A DNA stretch of 64,000 nucleotides from Rubripirellula amarantea (GTDB lineage: Bacteria > Planctomycetota > Planctomycetia > Pirellulales > Pirellulaceae). The notes below the pieces were generated by a model. The model worked only from the letters and a program-made list of their open reading frames with translations. It did not search any database and had not been told where the DNA came from. Both the position numbers and the translations under genes were made by a program. Where the stretch lies: NCBI RefSeq assembly GCF_007859865.1, contig NZ_SJPI01000001.1, positions 3,776,960-3,840,959 on the forward strand, given 5' to 3'. Position 1 is the stretch's first letter, and each line of letters opens with the position of its first letter. Below, in pieces: positions 1 through 9,257 of this stretch.

Positions 1-4
1 CGGT

Positions 5-676
5 TTGACGGTCTCTGAATCCACCGCCATGAGGTATCAGCAGTCCGACCCGGACGTGCGATTGATGCTGCGCGTGCGAGACGACGATGCGGGAGCATTT
101 GCTGAATTGGTGGCGCGTTACGAAATGCGATTGATTCGTTTGATGCAAACCATTGGTCCGCGTCGAGATTTGGCCGAGGACCTTGCGCAAGAGACTTTCC
201 TGAGAGTGTTTCGAGCTCGCAAAAGCTACGAAGCGGGAGCGAAGTTTTCGACTTGGCTGTTCACGATCGCGGGTAACGTAGCCCGCAACTCGGCGAGGTC
301 GCTGGGCAGACGAAAAGAAGTTAGCGAGGTCGATGCCAGTGGCAACACGAGCAGTCCGCAATTGCTAGCCGCGACAGCTTTAGATGCGAGCGGATTGATG
401 CCCGGTCGGTTGGTGGAAGGTGACGAACGAGCTGAGATCGTTCGTGCGGCGGTCGAAACCCTTAGCGAACGGCAACGAATGGCGTTGATGTTGTCACGTT
501 TTGAAAACATGAGCTACCAAGAAATCGCTGACTCTATGGAATTGACGACGAAAGCGGTGAAGTCGTTGCTCAGCCGTGCTCGGGTGAACTTGAAAGAGAA
601 GCTTGAGCCGTACATCGAGTCTGGTTTATTGCAACCGGCTGAAGATGATGAACTGAAACACACGGGGGATGTGTGA
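5..676 (+). CDS. ECF-type RNA polymerase sigma factor
   Basis: Sigma-70 family factor of extracytoplasmic-function type, directing core RNA polymerase to a dedicated promoter set. Region 2 lies at about residues 25-95, with the typical stretch DLAQETFLRVFR and the tryptophan-containing FSTWLFTIA. Region 4 is at about 145-200, with the helix-turn-helix MSYQEIADSMELTTKAVKSL. There is no region 3, as expected for ECF factors, and 223 aa is normal. The first visible start is TTG at 5; ATG at 29 gives a more usual N-terminus (MRYQQSDPDV). The frame could also extend left of the window, so the start is unsure. Its stop codon overlaps the start of the next gene (TGATG), so the two are co-translated, the usual sigma/anti-sigma arrangement. 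Family is secure; regulon unknown. Confidence 0.9.
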   Translation: MTVSESTAMRYQQSDPDVRLMLRVRDDDAGAFAELVARYEMRLIRLMQTIGPRRDLAEDLAQETFLRVFRARKSYEAGAKFSTWLFTIAGNVARNSARSLGRRKEVSEVDASGNTSSPQLLAATALDASGLMPGRLVEGDERAEIVRAAVETLSERQRMALMLSRFENMSYQEIADSMELTTKAVKSLLSRARVNLKEKLEPYIESGLLQPAEDDELKHTGDV

Positions 677-2031
677 TGAGCCAAGATACATTGACTGACG
701 AATCGCCGACGCATCCCGACGACGAACTGCTAGTCGCATACTTAGACGGCGAACTTGATCGCGAATCGCGTACTGAGGTGGAAGACCGATTGGTTGCCGA
801 TGCCGACCTGCGAAAACGGTTAAGTCGGCTGCAAGCGGGATGGGAAATGTTGGATGCCATTGCGGTTCCCGATACTTCGGCGAGCCTCGTCGAAACCACT
901 CTCGAACTCGCCATCGCCGACTTGTCACAGCAAACCAGCGTCGGAACTCAGAAGTCCCGAAGTTGGTGGGTGCCCATTTGCCTTGTCGCGGTCATCGGTG
1001 CTGCGGCAGCGATCGGATACGCGTATTCGGCTTACGAACGGCAAGTTGCTTTGAAAAACGAGCTGCGGGATTTAGCGATCGCGGAAGACTTGGATGCATA
1101 TTCGCATGGGGGCAATTTGGAATTGATGCGTTTGTTGTCGGCTAATTCGGACTGGCTGCAACTCGTCTCAACAGCTCGAGAGCTTTCATCGACGGACCAA
1201 AGCACCGTGCCGCTTTACCAAGTCGCCATCGAACAGCGGCCTGATGCGATTGAAGATATGCCAATCGAACGTCGTGTTCAGTTGCAGTCGCGGTCAGAGC
1301 GTTGGGGGCGATTCGACGAGGCGACTCAGGCGACGATTCGACAAAATGCCGAAGCGACTTGGAGCCAAAGCGATCACGAATCCCTGATCAAGACGATGCG
1401 TGCGTACGCGATCTGGCGAGATCAAATTTCAAGTGAACTTCGTGACCAAATCGAGTCTTCCGACGATAAGGTTCGGCGTCAAGCGATTGCCAAGGCAGTC
1501 GAGGAGTCCAAGAGCGAATTGGTGAAGACTTCAGGCTCGCTTCTAGATGATGAAACGATTGAGCGAATTTACTTTGTGCTGACCCAGTTGCTTGACGAGC
1601 GATTTCGCCGCGACCCATCTCGTATGCAGCGGTTTAGAGAATTTCGTCAAGGAGTCTCCACCGCGTTCGCAAAATGGGGAGCCATCCGTTTCACATTCGC
1701 CTCGCATGATCCGTTTCGAGATCGATCACGAATGTCCAATTCGAATTCTCGCCGCGATCCATCGGGCATGAGCGAGAAGGAGCTTTCGGCGATTCGCCTG
1801 ATTTTGTCTGACGAAGCGCTCGATACGTTAGCGTTGCTTTCCAATGGCGATGGGATGTTGGAACAAATGGCTCTTCAGATTTGGGTCGATGAAGCGATTC
1901 GCCGAAAATCACCGTTCGCTAACGACAAGACCCTGACGCAGCGTTACCAGGAACTCGATTCCTCGGAACGCGAAGTCCTGGACCTGCTGCCACCTGACAG
2001 GATGCTCAAGAGCCTATCGGGTGAACGATAG
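676..2031 (+). CDS. Membrane-anchored anti-sigma-factor-like protein
   Basis: Probable anti-sigma partner of the upstream ECF factor. Residues 16-60 (DDELLVAYLDGELD...) look like the N-terminal helical domain of planctomycete anti-sigma factors, but the zinc ligand pattern HxxxCxxC is absent, so it would be a zinc-free version. A single membrane segment at about 98-119 (VPICLVAVIGAAAAIGYAYS) would put the first ~95 residues in the cytoplasm. The remaining ~330 residues, which I do not recognise, would lie across the membrane; they are charged, mainly helical in appearance and contain no clear catalytic motif. ATG 676 overlaps the sigma stop codon; a GTG at 673 would add one residue. The role is inferred from gene order plus the N-terminal domain. 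Confidence 0.75.
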   Translation: MSQDTLTDESPTHPDDELLVAYLDGELDRESRTEVEDRLVADADLRKRLSRLQAGWEMLDAIAVPDTSASLVETTLELAIADLSQQTSVGTQKSRSWWVPICLVAVIGAAAAIGYAYSAYERQVALKNELRDLAIAEDLDAYSHGGNLELMRLLSANSDWLQLVSTARELSSTDQSTVPLYQVAIEQRPDAIEDMPIERRVQLQSRSERWGRFDEATQATIRQNAEATWSQSDHESLIKTMRAYAIWRDQISSELRDQIESSDDKVRRQAIAKAVEESKSELVKTSGSLLDDETIERIYFVLTQLLDERFRRDPSRMQRFREFRQGVSTAFAKWGAIRFTFASHDPFRDRSRMSNSNSRRDPSGMSEKELSAIRLILSDEALDTLALLSNGDGMLEQMALQIWVDEAIRRKSPFANDKTLTQRYQELDSSEREVLDLLPPDRMLKSLSGER

Positions 2032-2035
2032 GCTC
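2010..2035. terminator. Perfect 10-bp hairpin over the stop codon of the anti-sigma gene
   Basis: GAGCCTATCG (2010-2019) and CGATAGGCTC (2026-2035) are perfect inverted repeats around a 6-nt loop, and the TAG stop codon (2029-2031) lies inside the right arm. No T-run follows on the plus strand, so it is not a classical intrinsic terminator. It sits between convergent genes and could work as a 3'-end stabiliser or factor-assisted terminator. Confidence 0.45.
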
Positions 2036-2095
2036 CCCAGTTCTTCCGCGTCCTTACTCTCGCTTCACACAAAGGTACGGATTTGTGCGGTGGTT

Positions 2096-5000
2096 CTACT
2101 TGCGAACCACGGCCACCCAATCTTCTTCCGTATCGTTTGGTGGGGTGCCAAGGCTAACCGTGCTGCCACCTTGCACGCTAGAAACTGAACCGTCGAGCAG
2201 CGATCCACCTTCACGAGGATTGAACCACTGAACCCGCAGTTCTCCTTTGGCATCCTCGAGGTCAATTTTGGCTTCGCCGCCCTCGGACAGATACGCGACA
2301 TAAACCTGTCCCGGTTTGGCGAAGCAGAACCTCGATACGTCGTGATTTGGGTTTCCAACAAGCTCATCCGCATTGGTCATCTCCCAAAACGGAATTTCAT
2401 TGTCGTGAAAAAATCCGATGGCGATTCGGCAATAGTCCCAGCTTTGATCGCGACTGCGCCAATCTTCGCAAACAATGTCGTTCTGATCGAATTGATAGCC
2501 GAAGTAGTACTCGCAACCTGCGCCACCGCCCATCAGAGTCCCCCAAAGGGTCTGTTTACGGACTTTGTGTTGGGTGTAGGCCATCTTGCCGTTCCGGTCG
2601 TGCCCATCAAAACCGTTGTAGCCGAGATCGGGGCACTGAGCGTGCGCGGCGGAACCTGATTCGTCGAAGGCCACGACCCACGGTTTGCCCGCCTTCGCGG
2701 ACTCGCTAACCCATTTCACCGTTTGAGCGTGTGTGGTTTCGAGGCTGCTGTTTTGAAGAGACGCTCCGGTGAGCTGCGAAGCGTTGCCCAGTAGCGGTCG
2801 ATACACCTTGTCTTGTTGGTCGGGGAACGTGTGGATCACGATCGGGTGATGGTAAGCATCGAGTTCAGCGATGTAGTTGATCATGTCCTGTTGTTGGAGA
2901 TGCGATTGGGTGTTCTCTTCGCCAAGGTTCCAATTCAACGCCAAGTTATGACCAAAGCGAGCGATCAGTTCGCGGCAATACAACTTTCGCTGGGTGCCAA
3001 GATCGCCACCGTCAAGGCTCGCGTCGACACGGCCGCTTCCTTTGCCTTTCTTGTGATCATCGTTTTCGGTCTCTTGCATCTTAAAGTGCAAGTACATTCC
3101 ACGTTGAGTGCCATGATCGAACACGACGCCCCATTGATCCAGTTTGCTGCAGTCGTAGTGCAGTTTGTCCTCGCGCTGAATAAAAGGCCAAACGTTGTCA
3201 CCGTCGCCAGCGGCGTTGTAAGTCAAGAAAGAAAACGCGTTGCAGCCCTTGCCAGAAAGATAATTCACCGCCCCGATCAAACCTTTGCCGCGATCGCCCT
3301 TCCAGGTAGGGTCGCCGGCGTTCCAGTCTTGCGCGTGTGCTGACCAAGTTTTAAGCGGAGCGCGCTTCGGATTGTTAGCAACGGTGTTGTCAAAGTCCTC
3401 GTAAGCGAGCAGCGTTTCGGGTGCATCGGCGCCCACTTTCAAAAAGTACTTTCCGGATTGAGCGAACTGCAAATAGTGTTTGCCGACATAACGCAAACGT
3501 CCTTGCCCGCGAAGGTCGCGGCCCTGCTTGTCGCTCGCTGCGACATCGAACGTCCCGGTTTTCTGATCGAAGTTGGCAAGCGGTTTCGCCGCTGCGTTAT
3601 CGTTCAACGCTACGCCTTCACCCGCGTGAAATGAAATTTGGTACGACCATTGGCCTGTCTTGTCGGGGGCAAAGTGAGCTCGCCAAGTGGTGCCGGATTC
3701 CGCTGATGAATTAGCCGCGTCGCCATCGGCGGCAAAGTATCCCGGCACCACGTATTGGGTGCCGTCGGCATGAGTGAACGCAACGTTCATGCGGTAATCG
3801 GTAAACGGGTTGGGCTCGTTATCTTTTTCGTGGGCGTAGGGGCCATCAAGATTTAACGTCACCTTGTGCCATGCTTTTTGTTCACCCGTGATTTGCACCG
3901 ATCCGTCGCCATCTGCCAAACGAGGAAGTTGTCTGGGGTCATGGCTGGAGGGCTTGGTCGGGCTTCCTCGACCGATATTGCGAGCGGACGTTGCGTTTCG
4001 CTTGGCGGCTTGCGAACTCTGTTCCGCTAGCGCATTGGCGGCGGCGACGCGAGTCGCCGAGTCCGCCGGTTGGAAGTGAACTCCGCTCCATCGCGCTCGA
4101 CTGTATTCGACGCCATCGGCGGATCCGATCGTTGAGGTGACCTTGATGATGCTGCCTTCGGTGATTGTGACGTTCGGCCACGACTGGTGAAACTTGCTTC
4201 CTTCCTCGTACGTCTGATTGCTTTTGGGGTTGGTGTACCCACCAATCGACTCACCATCGACGCTCACTTCGTACTTGGATTGACCGTCATTCTCGCCCAC
4301 CGTTTTCAGAATCACGTTGTAGACACCGGTCGGGAAAGGAAACGTGTGCTGAGCAAAACCAGTCTTGTTGTCTTCGGGATTGATGGCGAGCCATTGGTTG
4401 TGAACGTAATAGCCCGATGTCGTTCCATCGGCAAACATGGTCGCGGGCATTTCGAGTGCTCCGGATTGCCCAACCATCGTTTTGCTATCCGCAGGCATCG
4501 ACGCAAAAGGCGCGGGGAGCGTGCCTTTGTGCAAAAGGCTCGGTGGTCCGGTGTCCTCTGGTCGCGCAAAGTCGCGATCGGTGGTCAAGATAAATTTGTC
4601 GAACTCGAAGCCATCTTCACGCATGGAAAAGGCGATTTCATGTTCGCCAGCTTCGGTAACCTCAAGAAAGATCTTGTAGGGTTCGCCGCAGTGTTGCTTT
4701 TCGGTGCGTTGCTTGCTTTCCCAACGCCATTGTTGCTTGCCTTCACACCATTGCATTCGCTGACCCGAGTCGGGCCATTGTCCGTCGATACCGACATGCA
4801 ATCCGTTGTCTTCGGAACCCGTCGAGTAAGCGCGAACCCAAACGTAATACTTGCCGGGAGTCGAGAAATGCACCTTGTACCGGAGCACTGCCAACTTGCC
4901 GGGGTCACCGGAAAAATTGATTCCGTTGGTGAGTTTGTCGGCATGGGTACGCCGCGTGTCGGGCAAAATTTCCAGGTAGGCACCGCCGCTGGCGTCGGCA

Positions 5001-5242
5001 GCATGGTTCGGGTCGCCATCCGGGGCGATGTCAAGATTGGTACCTGCGTTAGTCAAATAGAACGCTCGTACATCAGTTAACGATTGTTCAAAGAAATGTT
5101 CCGCCTCAATGGCGACCATCCCGTCTTGTTCTGCAAATACGACGGAATCGGAAACGATCGGTTCGCCCGCACTAAGCTGGGGCAAGGCTGCGGCAAATGC
5201 CAACACAAAGGAAAAAATCCAGTGAAGCAAAAGCGATTTCAT
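2096..5242 (-). CDS. Secreted DUF5060/collagenase-like glycoside-hydrolase-type protein
   Basis: Large exported protein (1,048 aa) that probably acts on a polysaccharide or glycosylated substrate outside the cytoplasm. Signal peptide at about 1-26 (hydrophobic run [15 protein letters not shown], then SAG). Residues ~30-230 form a beta-rich segment of carbohydrate-binding type ([11 protein letters not shown]... FDKFILTTD). A second beta segment follows at ~260-400. A DUF5060-like domain lies at ~445-560 ([20 protein letters not shown]). A TIM-barrel-like part follows at ~570-960 ([34 protein letters not shown]), whose acidic residues (GEEN, DES) are candidate catalytic groups. The C-terminus resembles the putative collagen-binding domain seen in such proteins ([14 protein letters not shown]... 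[10 protein letters not shown]). ATG start with a clean signal peptide. Domain order is well supported; substrate unknown. Confidence 0.8.
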   Translation of the reverse strand: MKSLLLHWIFSFVLAFAAALPQLSAGEPIVSDSVVFAEQDGMVAIEAEHFFEQSLTDVRAFYLTNAGTNLDIAPDGDPNHAADASGGAYLEILPDTRRTHADKLTNGINFSGDPGKLAVLRYKVHFSTPGKYYVWVRAYSTGSEDNGLHVGIDGQWPDSGQRMQWCEGKQQWRWESKQRTEKQHCGEPYKIFLEVTEAGEHEIAFSMREDGFEFDKFILTTDRDFARPEDTGPPSLLHKGTLPAPFASMPADSKTMVGQSGALEMPATMFADGTTSGYYVHNQWLAINPEDNKTGFAQHTFPFPTGVYNVILKTVGENDGQSKYEVSVDGESIGGYTNPKSNQTYEEGSKFHQSWPNVTITEGSIIKVTSTIGSADGVEYSRARWSGVHFQPADSATRVAAANALAEQSSQAAKRNATSARNIGRGSPTKPSSHDPRQLPRLADGDGSVQITGEQKAWHKVTLNLDGPYAHEKDNEPNPFTDYRMNVAFTHADGTQYVVPGYFAADGDAANSSAESGTTWRAHFAPDKTGQWSYQISFHAGEGVALNDNAAAKPLANFDQKTGTFDVAASDKQGRDLRGQGRLRYVGKHYLQFAQSGKYFLKVGADAPETLLAYEDFDNTVANNPKRAPLKTWSAHAQDWNAGDPTWKGDRGKGLIGAVNYLSGKGCNAFSFLTYNAAGDGDNVWPFIQREDKLHYDCSKLDQWGVVFDHGTQRGMYLHFKMQETENDDHKKGKGSGRVDASLDGGDLGTQRKLYCRELIARFGHNLALNWNLGEENTQSHLQQQDMINYIAELDAYHHPIVIHTFPDQQDKVYRPLLGNASQLTGASLQNSSLETTHAQTVKWVSESAKAGKPWVVAFDESGSAAHAQCPDLGYNGFDGHDRNGKMAYTQHKVRKQTLWGTLMGGGAGCEYYFGYQFDQNDIVCEDWRSRDQSWDYCRIAIGFFHDNEIPFWEMTNADELVGNPNHDVSRFCFAKPGQVYVAYLSEGGEAKIDLEDAKGELRVQWFNPREGGSLLDGSVSSVQGGSTVSLGTPPNDTEEDWVAVVRK

Positions 5243-5382
5243 AGAAAGATCTCGTGGTTAAACTGCCTGCAAAAGGCGGGGGGAAACTTACCGGCAATCA
5301 TCTTAGCAGGGTTTTGATCCCCGCATCGTTGTGCACGTCTCCCATTCGGGTTCACCAAGATCCCGTTTAAGTCTCCTCAGCG

Positions 5383-6450
5383 TTAAGTGATCTCTGCCAA
5401 AGCGTAGAGCAGATCAATATTTCCGCAGGGCGACCCAACTCGTCGAAGCATGTTGATAACTTGGGCACGGTGATGGGTTGCGTGCATCGTGAGTTGAATC
5501 GCGGACTCACCCATCTTAAAACGAATGGGGGGACCACCGAAGTTAACCTCAATTTCGCGTTGCGACTTGGCTTGGTCAACGTCGGCCAAAAAAGCGTTCC
5601 TCGATTGTGCGTTGGATCTCCACCGTTCGGCCAAGTTCGTAACGGAAGTTGATGGGTCGGTCGGGGAAAGCGGTTTCGCAGCATCGACCCAGTACATGGC
5701 TGCCCAGCGTCGTTCGGCGTCGAGCATGTGGATTAGGTTTTTGCGAATGGAACCAAATCCCATTTCGAAGGGACGATCCAATGCATCGCTATCAAGCTGA
5801 GAGGTAGCTTCGAAGATTTTGTTCATCGCCCAACCGCTGTATTCAAACAACCGGTCGATCAATGGCGGTTCCCAAGCTACATCGTCACCGATGCTGACGT
5901 TGACGGCCAATCCGTACTGAGTCATTTCCTCGACAGTTTTGGGGGACTGTTGAGTTGGCCCCATCGCCAACCGGTAGAACAGATAGTCAATGCCACCAGG
6001 AACCTTGCGTCCCATGGTCCGCAGGTAGTTGAGCGCTTGGGCACGGTGATGTACCCCGTGTTGAAAGACGTGCAGCAACAGATCAAGCAATCGATGTTCA
6101 AATGCGGTTTTCGTGCTGTCCTCGTACGCGATTCGTTGTGACCAACCGTCGCTGCTGTGTTCTGCGATCAACGCGTCGCGTTTTGCGGATACTGTTTCCA
6201 AAGCATTGGCGATCTCTGGAACCGAAATTCCCTGAGGGTCTTTGGGGAACGGACGCCATGGGATTCCTTGCCAACGCTCCAGCCAAATTTCGTCAGCGGT
6301 TAGAATATGGAACAACGTGGCCCTGAGTGAACCAAAGCCCATCGCGCGAGGCTCGTCGAGCTGTTGATCGCTGATACCATCGCAGAGTGAAATGATCTTG
6401 GCGTTGGCCCAGTCGTTGTAGCGGAACAGCGAATCAATAAGCGATTGCAT
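5383..6450 (-). CDS. Tandem DinB-family protein (two fused DinB domains)
   Basis: Two complete DinB-like four-helix domains in one chain. Domain 1 (about 1-165) has the metal-binding histidines H48, H131 and H135 (FQHGVHHRAQ); domain 2 (about 195-350) has the equivalents H241, H323 and H327 (MHATHHRAQ). The two halves align throughout (YNDWANAKI vs YSGWAMNKI; AMGFGSLRATLFHIL vs EMGFGSIRKNLIHML), so this is a duplication and fusion. DinB/YfiT proteins are normally single-domain, ~150-180 aa, and bind a divalent metal; some are thiol-dependent transferases, many are uncharacterised. ATG start. It lies 51 nt downstream of the exporter gene on the same strand, so the two may be co-transcribed. 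Family assignment is strong; substrate unknown. Confidence 0.87.
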   Translation of the reverse strand: MQSLIDSLFRYNDWANAKIISLCDGISDQQLDEPRAMGFGSLRATLFHILTADEIWLERWQGIPWRPFPKDPQGISVPEIANALETVSAKRDALIAEHSSDGWSQRIAYEDSTKTAFEHRLLDLLLHVFQHGVHHRAQALNYLRTMGRKVPGGIDYLFYRLAMGPTQQSPKTVEEMTQYGLAVNVSIGDDVAWEPPLIDRLFEYSGWAMNKIFEATSQLDSDALDRPFEMGFGSIRKNLIHMLDAERRWAAMYWVDAAKPLSPTDPSTSVTNLAERWRSNAQSRNAFLADVDQAKSQREIEVNFGGPPIRFKMGESAIQLTMHATHHRAQVINMLRRVGSPCGNIDLLYALAEIT

Positions 6451-6501
6451 GGGGTGAATCAGTCCGTCGGGAGTAAAGCAATTGGTTAGTCGTCAAGTGA
6501 G

Positions 6502-7530
6502 TCAATCCGAGATCGCCGAGCACGCGATGGAGGCCGCTGGGATTTCGATTTGCTCTGATGCTTCTGGCGATACGAGTTCGTTCACGGAGTCGTCCTGGCA
6601 TGCTGCTATCTCTTGATCCTTGCGTTCGGCAAGCTTCGCGGCTCTCGCCATCGTGACCGCCACGCATACAAGTCCCGCAGCATCAAGCGCTACTCCAACC
6701 ATCGATGCGCCCGTGAGCGGTTCGCTCAACAGAAAAACAGCGGCAACGGCGGTGATCCCAGGAACGGTTGAAGTGGCGAGCGTTGTCACAACACTTCCGA
6801 GGGACCGAACAGCATAAGTGAACAGCGTCAACGAGCCGACCACCACAATCCAGCCATGAAAGATTCCCTGGTACAAGACGGCGAACGGTCCCGCTTCGAC
6901 GAGTCGTTGGGAATCTCCAAACAGAAAATAAACTGGCAAAAACTGCAGGCAACCAAAAACGGCAACAATCGCCGTCGCGCGGATCGCATCCACCTTCAAT
7001 GCTTGAACTCGGACGGTGTAGATCGACCACATCATGGGGCCACCAAGCAATAACAGGTCGCCAATCCACGCCTCGCTTCGTGATGGGTCACGACCGTCTA
7101 AGAAGAATGCGAAAACTGCCAAAAGCATCAAGCACAAACCGACCAGACGAATCGGAGTTACTTTCGCGACGCCCATCCACACTCCCAACGCGATCGTGAA
7201 CAAAGGCAACATCCCGGCTGTCAACGCTGAACCATGTGCCGCTGGTGCATACAGAAGCCCCGTATACGTGAACGCCGTATAACCAGGACCCGCGGTCAAG
7301 CCGAGCAAGCAGCAGGTCTTCCACGATAGCCCACCTAGTCCAATACGAAGCAGCACAGGAATCATTACGGCGGCCGCAAACACAAACCGCAACAACATCA
7401 GCTCCATTGGCCCAAGCGGCGATTGAAGCAGCCCCCAACGTGATGCGATCACCCATCCAGACCAAACGCAGACCACTCCCAACAGTGCCGCAAACCCCAG
7501 GATGTGAACAGCCAAATTGTTTCGGTTCAA
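6502..7530 (-). CDS. EamA-family (DMT superfamily) transporter
   Basis: Integral membrane protein with about ten hydrophobic segments in two EamA-like halves (about 10-145 and 160-295), typical of drug/metabolite exporters. Recognisable stretches include MELMLLRFVFAAAVMIPVLL, AHGSALTAGMLPLFTIALGV in half one, and TTLATSTVPGITAVAAVFLL with SEPLTGASMVGVALDAAGL in half two. The last ~45 residues are hydrophilic and acidic (from ERKDQE onward), probably a cytoplasmic tail. The start is TTG at 7530, directly before the first membrane segment; no closer ATG fits. A 10-bp palindrome ACTTGCAAGT lies at 7540-7549, just upstream. Substrate cannot be told from the sequence. Confidence 0.87.
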   Translation of the reverse strand: MNRNNLAVHILGFAALLGVVCVWSGWVIASRWGLLQSPLGPMELMLLRFVFAAAVMIPVLLRIGLGGLSWKTCCLLGLTAGPGYTAFTYTGLLYAPAAHGSALTAGMLPLFTIALGVWMGVAKVTPIRLVGLCLMLLAVFAFFLDGRDPSRSEAWIGDLLLLGGPMMWSIYTVRVQALKVDAIRATAIVAVFGCLQFLPVYFLFGDSQRLVEAGPFAVLYQGIFHGWIVVVGSLTLFTYAVRSLGSVVTTLATSTVPGITAVAAVFLLSEPLTGASMVGVALDAAGLVCVAVTMARAAKLAERKDQEIAACQDDSVNELVSPEASEQIEIPAASIACSAISD

Positions 7531-7776
7531 AGTTTGATCACTTGCAAGTATTCAGGGACGCGAAATGGAAGTTGCGCGGACTTGATATCACCGCGATCTA
7601 GATCAACCGGCGAAGTTTATCGCAACCAAAGCAAGCCAGACAGGTTTGCCACTCTGAAGGTTCACAGACGCCAGATTCAGTGCAAATAGCCTTTGGCTGT
7701 CTGCATCCGCACGTGTCGTGCGGCTTTGCCGTCACCATTGCCGGTAGCGTATCGGATCTCACGATGCAGTGGTGCT

Positions 7777-9255
7777 CTAAAGTTCAGCCAGAGCCACGCC
7801 GCCGGTCTTTTTGGCCAAATTGATCAGGTCTTCATTTTGCTCTTCGACGACAAACACATGCAAGATGATACCCTTGAGTTCCTTTTCGGTCACGTTGATA
7901 CCATGGTCGCCATCGGTCACGATGATCAACTCTGGCCGGTCCGCTTCTATTTCCGCAACCACTTTCCGGATTCGCTTGATTCCTTCTCGCAGCGCAAGAT
8001 TAATGTCGGTGTCATCACCGATAAAGAACTCGTAGTGGAGTTTGCGGATCTCTTCCTTTGCGTCCGCCACATCATTGACCATGATCTCTTCGTGTACAAC
8101 GGAATCAAAAAAGCTGTAGCCTAGAATTGCCTCTCGGCGTCCGACCGCACGCAAACGATTCATTAAGATCGCCATCAGCTTGTAAATTCGCTCGCCCTTT
8201 TGCATCGACTTGCTACGGTCGAGCATCGCGTAGAAAAATTGCTTCTTGTCACTGCGTTTGATTTTCTCTCGCACCATGAAACTCTTCGTTGCCAGCCGGT
8301 AGCGAAAGTATTTCGGTGCCGCGACTTTCAACGCCCAAGCAGCAGGAGCGAGGCGAGGCAGTTCAGAGAACGATTCCATCATCCGCATCCGAGTCTGATC
8401 TCCGTCCGCGGCTGGAATCATCTTCTTTTCGTAGCGAGGTTGAAAAGCAACGTACTCGTTCGCAATTCGCGAAATACGAAGAAGTGCTTCCATGCTCGGT
8501 TCAGCCAGGAACCTTGACGCGACATCAAGCCGTCGGATCGACAATGGTTGCAGTTCTTTCTGGGATGTTTCGCGTTTCTTACCACCAAAACAATCCGTGA
8601 ACAGCGACGCAATTCGGCCTCGTGTTTCAATGTTTTCTACCAATCGAATCGATGAAATACCTCGGTCATCAGCCATTTGGTCATGGTCAATTTGGTCGGT
8701 GGGTTTCAAGTGTTGTTCATCAGGCAAGCATTCAAGCAATTCGATTTCGTCAGCTTCAAGATTGCCGACCTCGCGCAAAGCCCAGTTGATTTGTTTTGTG
8801 ATGACATCGGATGGAATGCCAACCGCCAGGGATCGTTTCGCAGTTGCGATCACGGCAATGTTGGCGATCGCGCGGTCGATATCAGTACGTCCTTTGATCA
8901 GGTCAAATTCGACCTCTCGTAGACAATTAGCTAAGTCCTGGTAAAGAGGAGCATCGCGGATCGACATAAACAGCATGTCGTCGAGGAACTGCGTCAACTT
9001 CCACATTCGCGAACGATACGTCGCAGCCACACGGCGCTCAATTTCATTCTTGCCAGCTACTTTGCCTTCATCGACCAGGTGAACGCCATCCCAGATGATT
9101 GGCACATCGATGTGCCCCATCCCAATCGAATCGAGCTTCTTGATCACTTCTAGCGTATTGATTTGTTGACGTCTCTCGCTTGTTTCGGGGTACGTCACAT
9201 GAGTGTGGTATCGGATAAAGCGGCGGAATTTTCGCTCGATGAATACTCGATCCAT
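7777..9255 (-). CDS. VWA-domain protein partnered with a double MoxR-type AAA ATPase
   Basis: 492-aa protein whose C-terminal third (about 338-490) is a von Willebrand factor A domain with a complete MIDAS: D346-x-S348-x-S350 (LDRSKSM), T416 in GDDTDIN, and D448 in VTDGDHG. The N-terminal ~330 residues are helical and charged, with no domain I can name. It starts 2 nt after the stop codon of the upstream AAA ATPase gene, so the two form one operon. VWA proteins paired with MoxR-type ATPases usually recruit substrates or metal centres for remodelling by the ATPase. No signal peptide or membrane segment is visible, so a cytoplasmic complex is likely. Cellular target unknown. Confidence 0.85.
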   Translation of the reverse strand: MDRVFIERKFRRFIRYHTHVTYPETSERRQQINTLEVIKKLDSIGMGHIDVPIIWDGVHLVDEGKVAGKNEIERRVAATYRSRMWKLTQFLDDMLFMSIRDAPLYQDLANCLREVEFDLIKGRTDIDRAIANIAVIATAKRSLAVGIPSDVITKQINWALREVGNLEADEIELLECLPDEQHLKPTDQIDHDQMADDRGISSIRLVENIETRGRIASLFTDCFGGKKRETSQKELQPLSIRRLDVASRFLAEPSMEALLRISRIANEYVAFQPRYEKKMIPAADGDQTRMRMMESFSELPRLAPAAWALKVAAPKYFRYRLATKSFMVREKIKRSDKKQFFYAMLDRSKSMQKGERIYKLMAILMNRLRAVGRREAILGYSFFDSVVHEEIMVNDVADAKEEIRKLHYEFFIGDDTDINLALREGIKRIRKVVAEIEADRPELIIVTDGDHGINVTEKELKGIILHVFVVEEQNEDLINLAKKTGGVALAEL

Positions 9256-9257
9256 GG

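Noticed and set aside
4187..5080. 297-codon plus-strand frame inside the DUF5060 protein gene
   Set aside because: Antisense to a well-supported gene with clear domains; a shadow frame.
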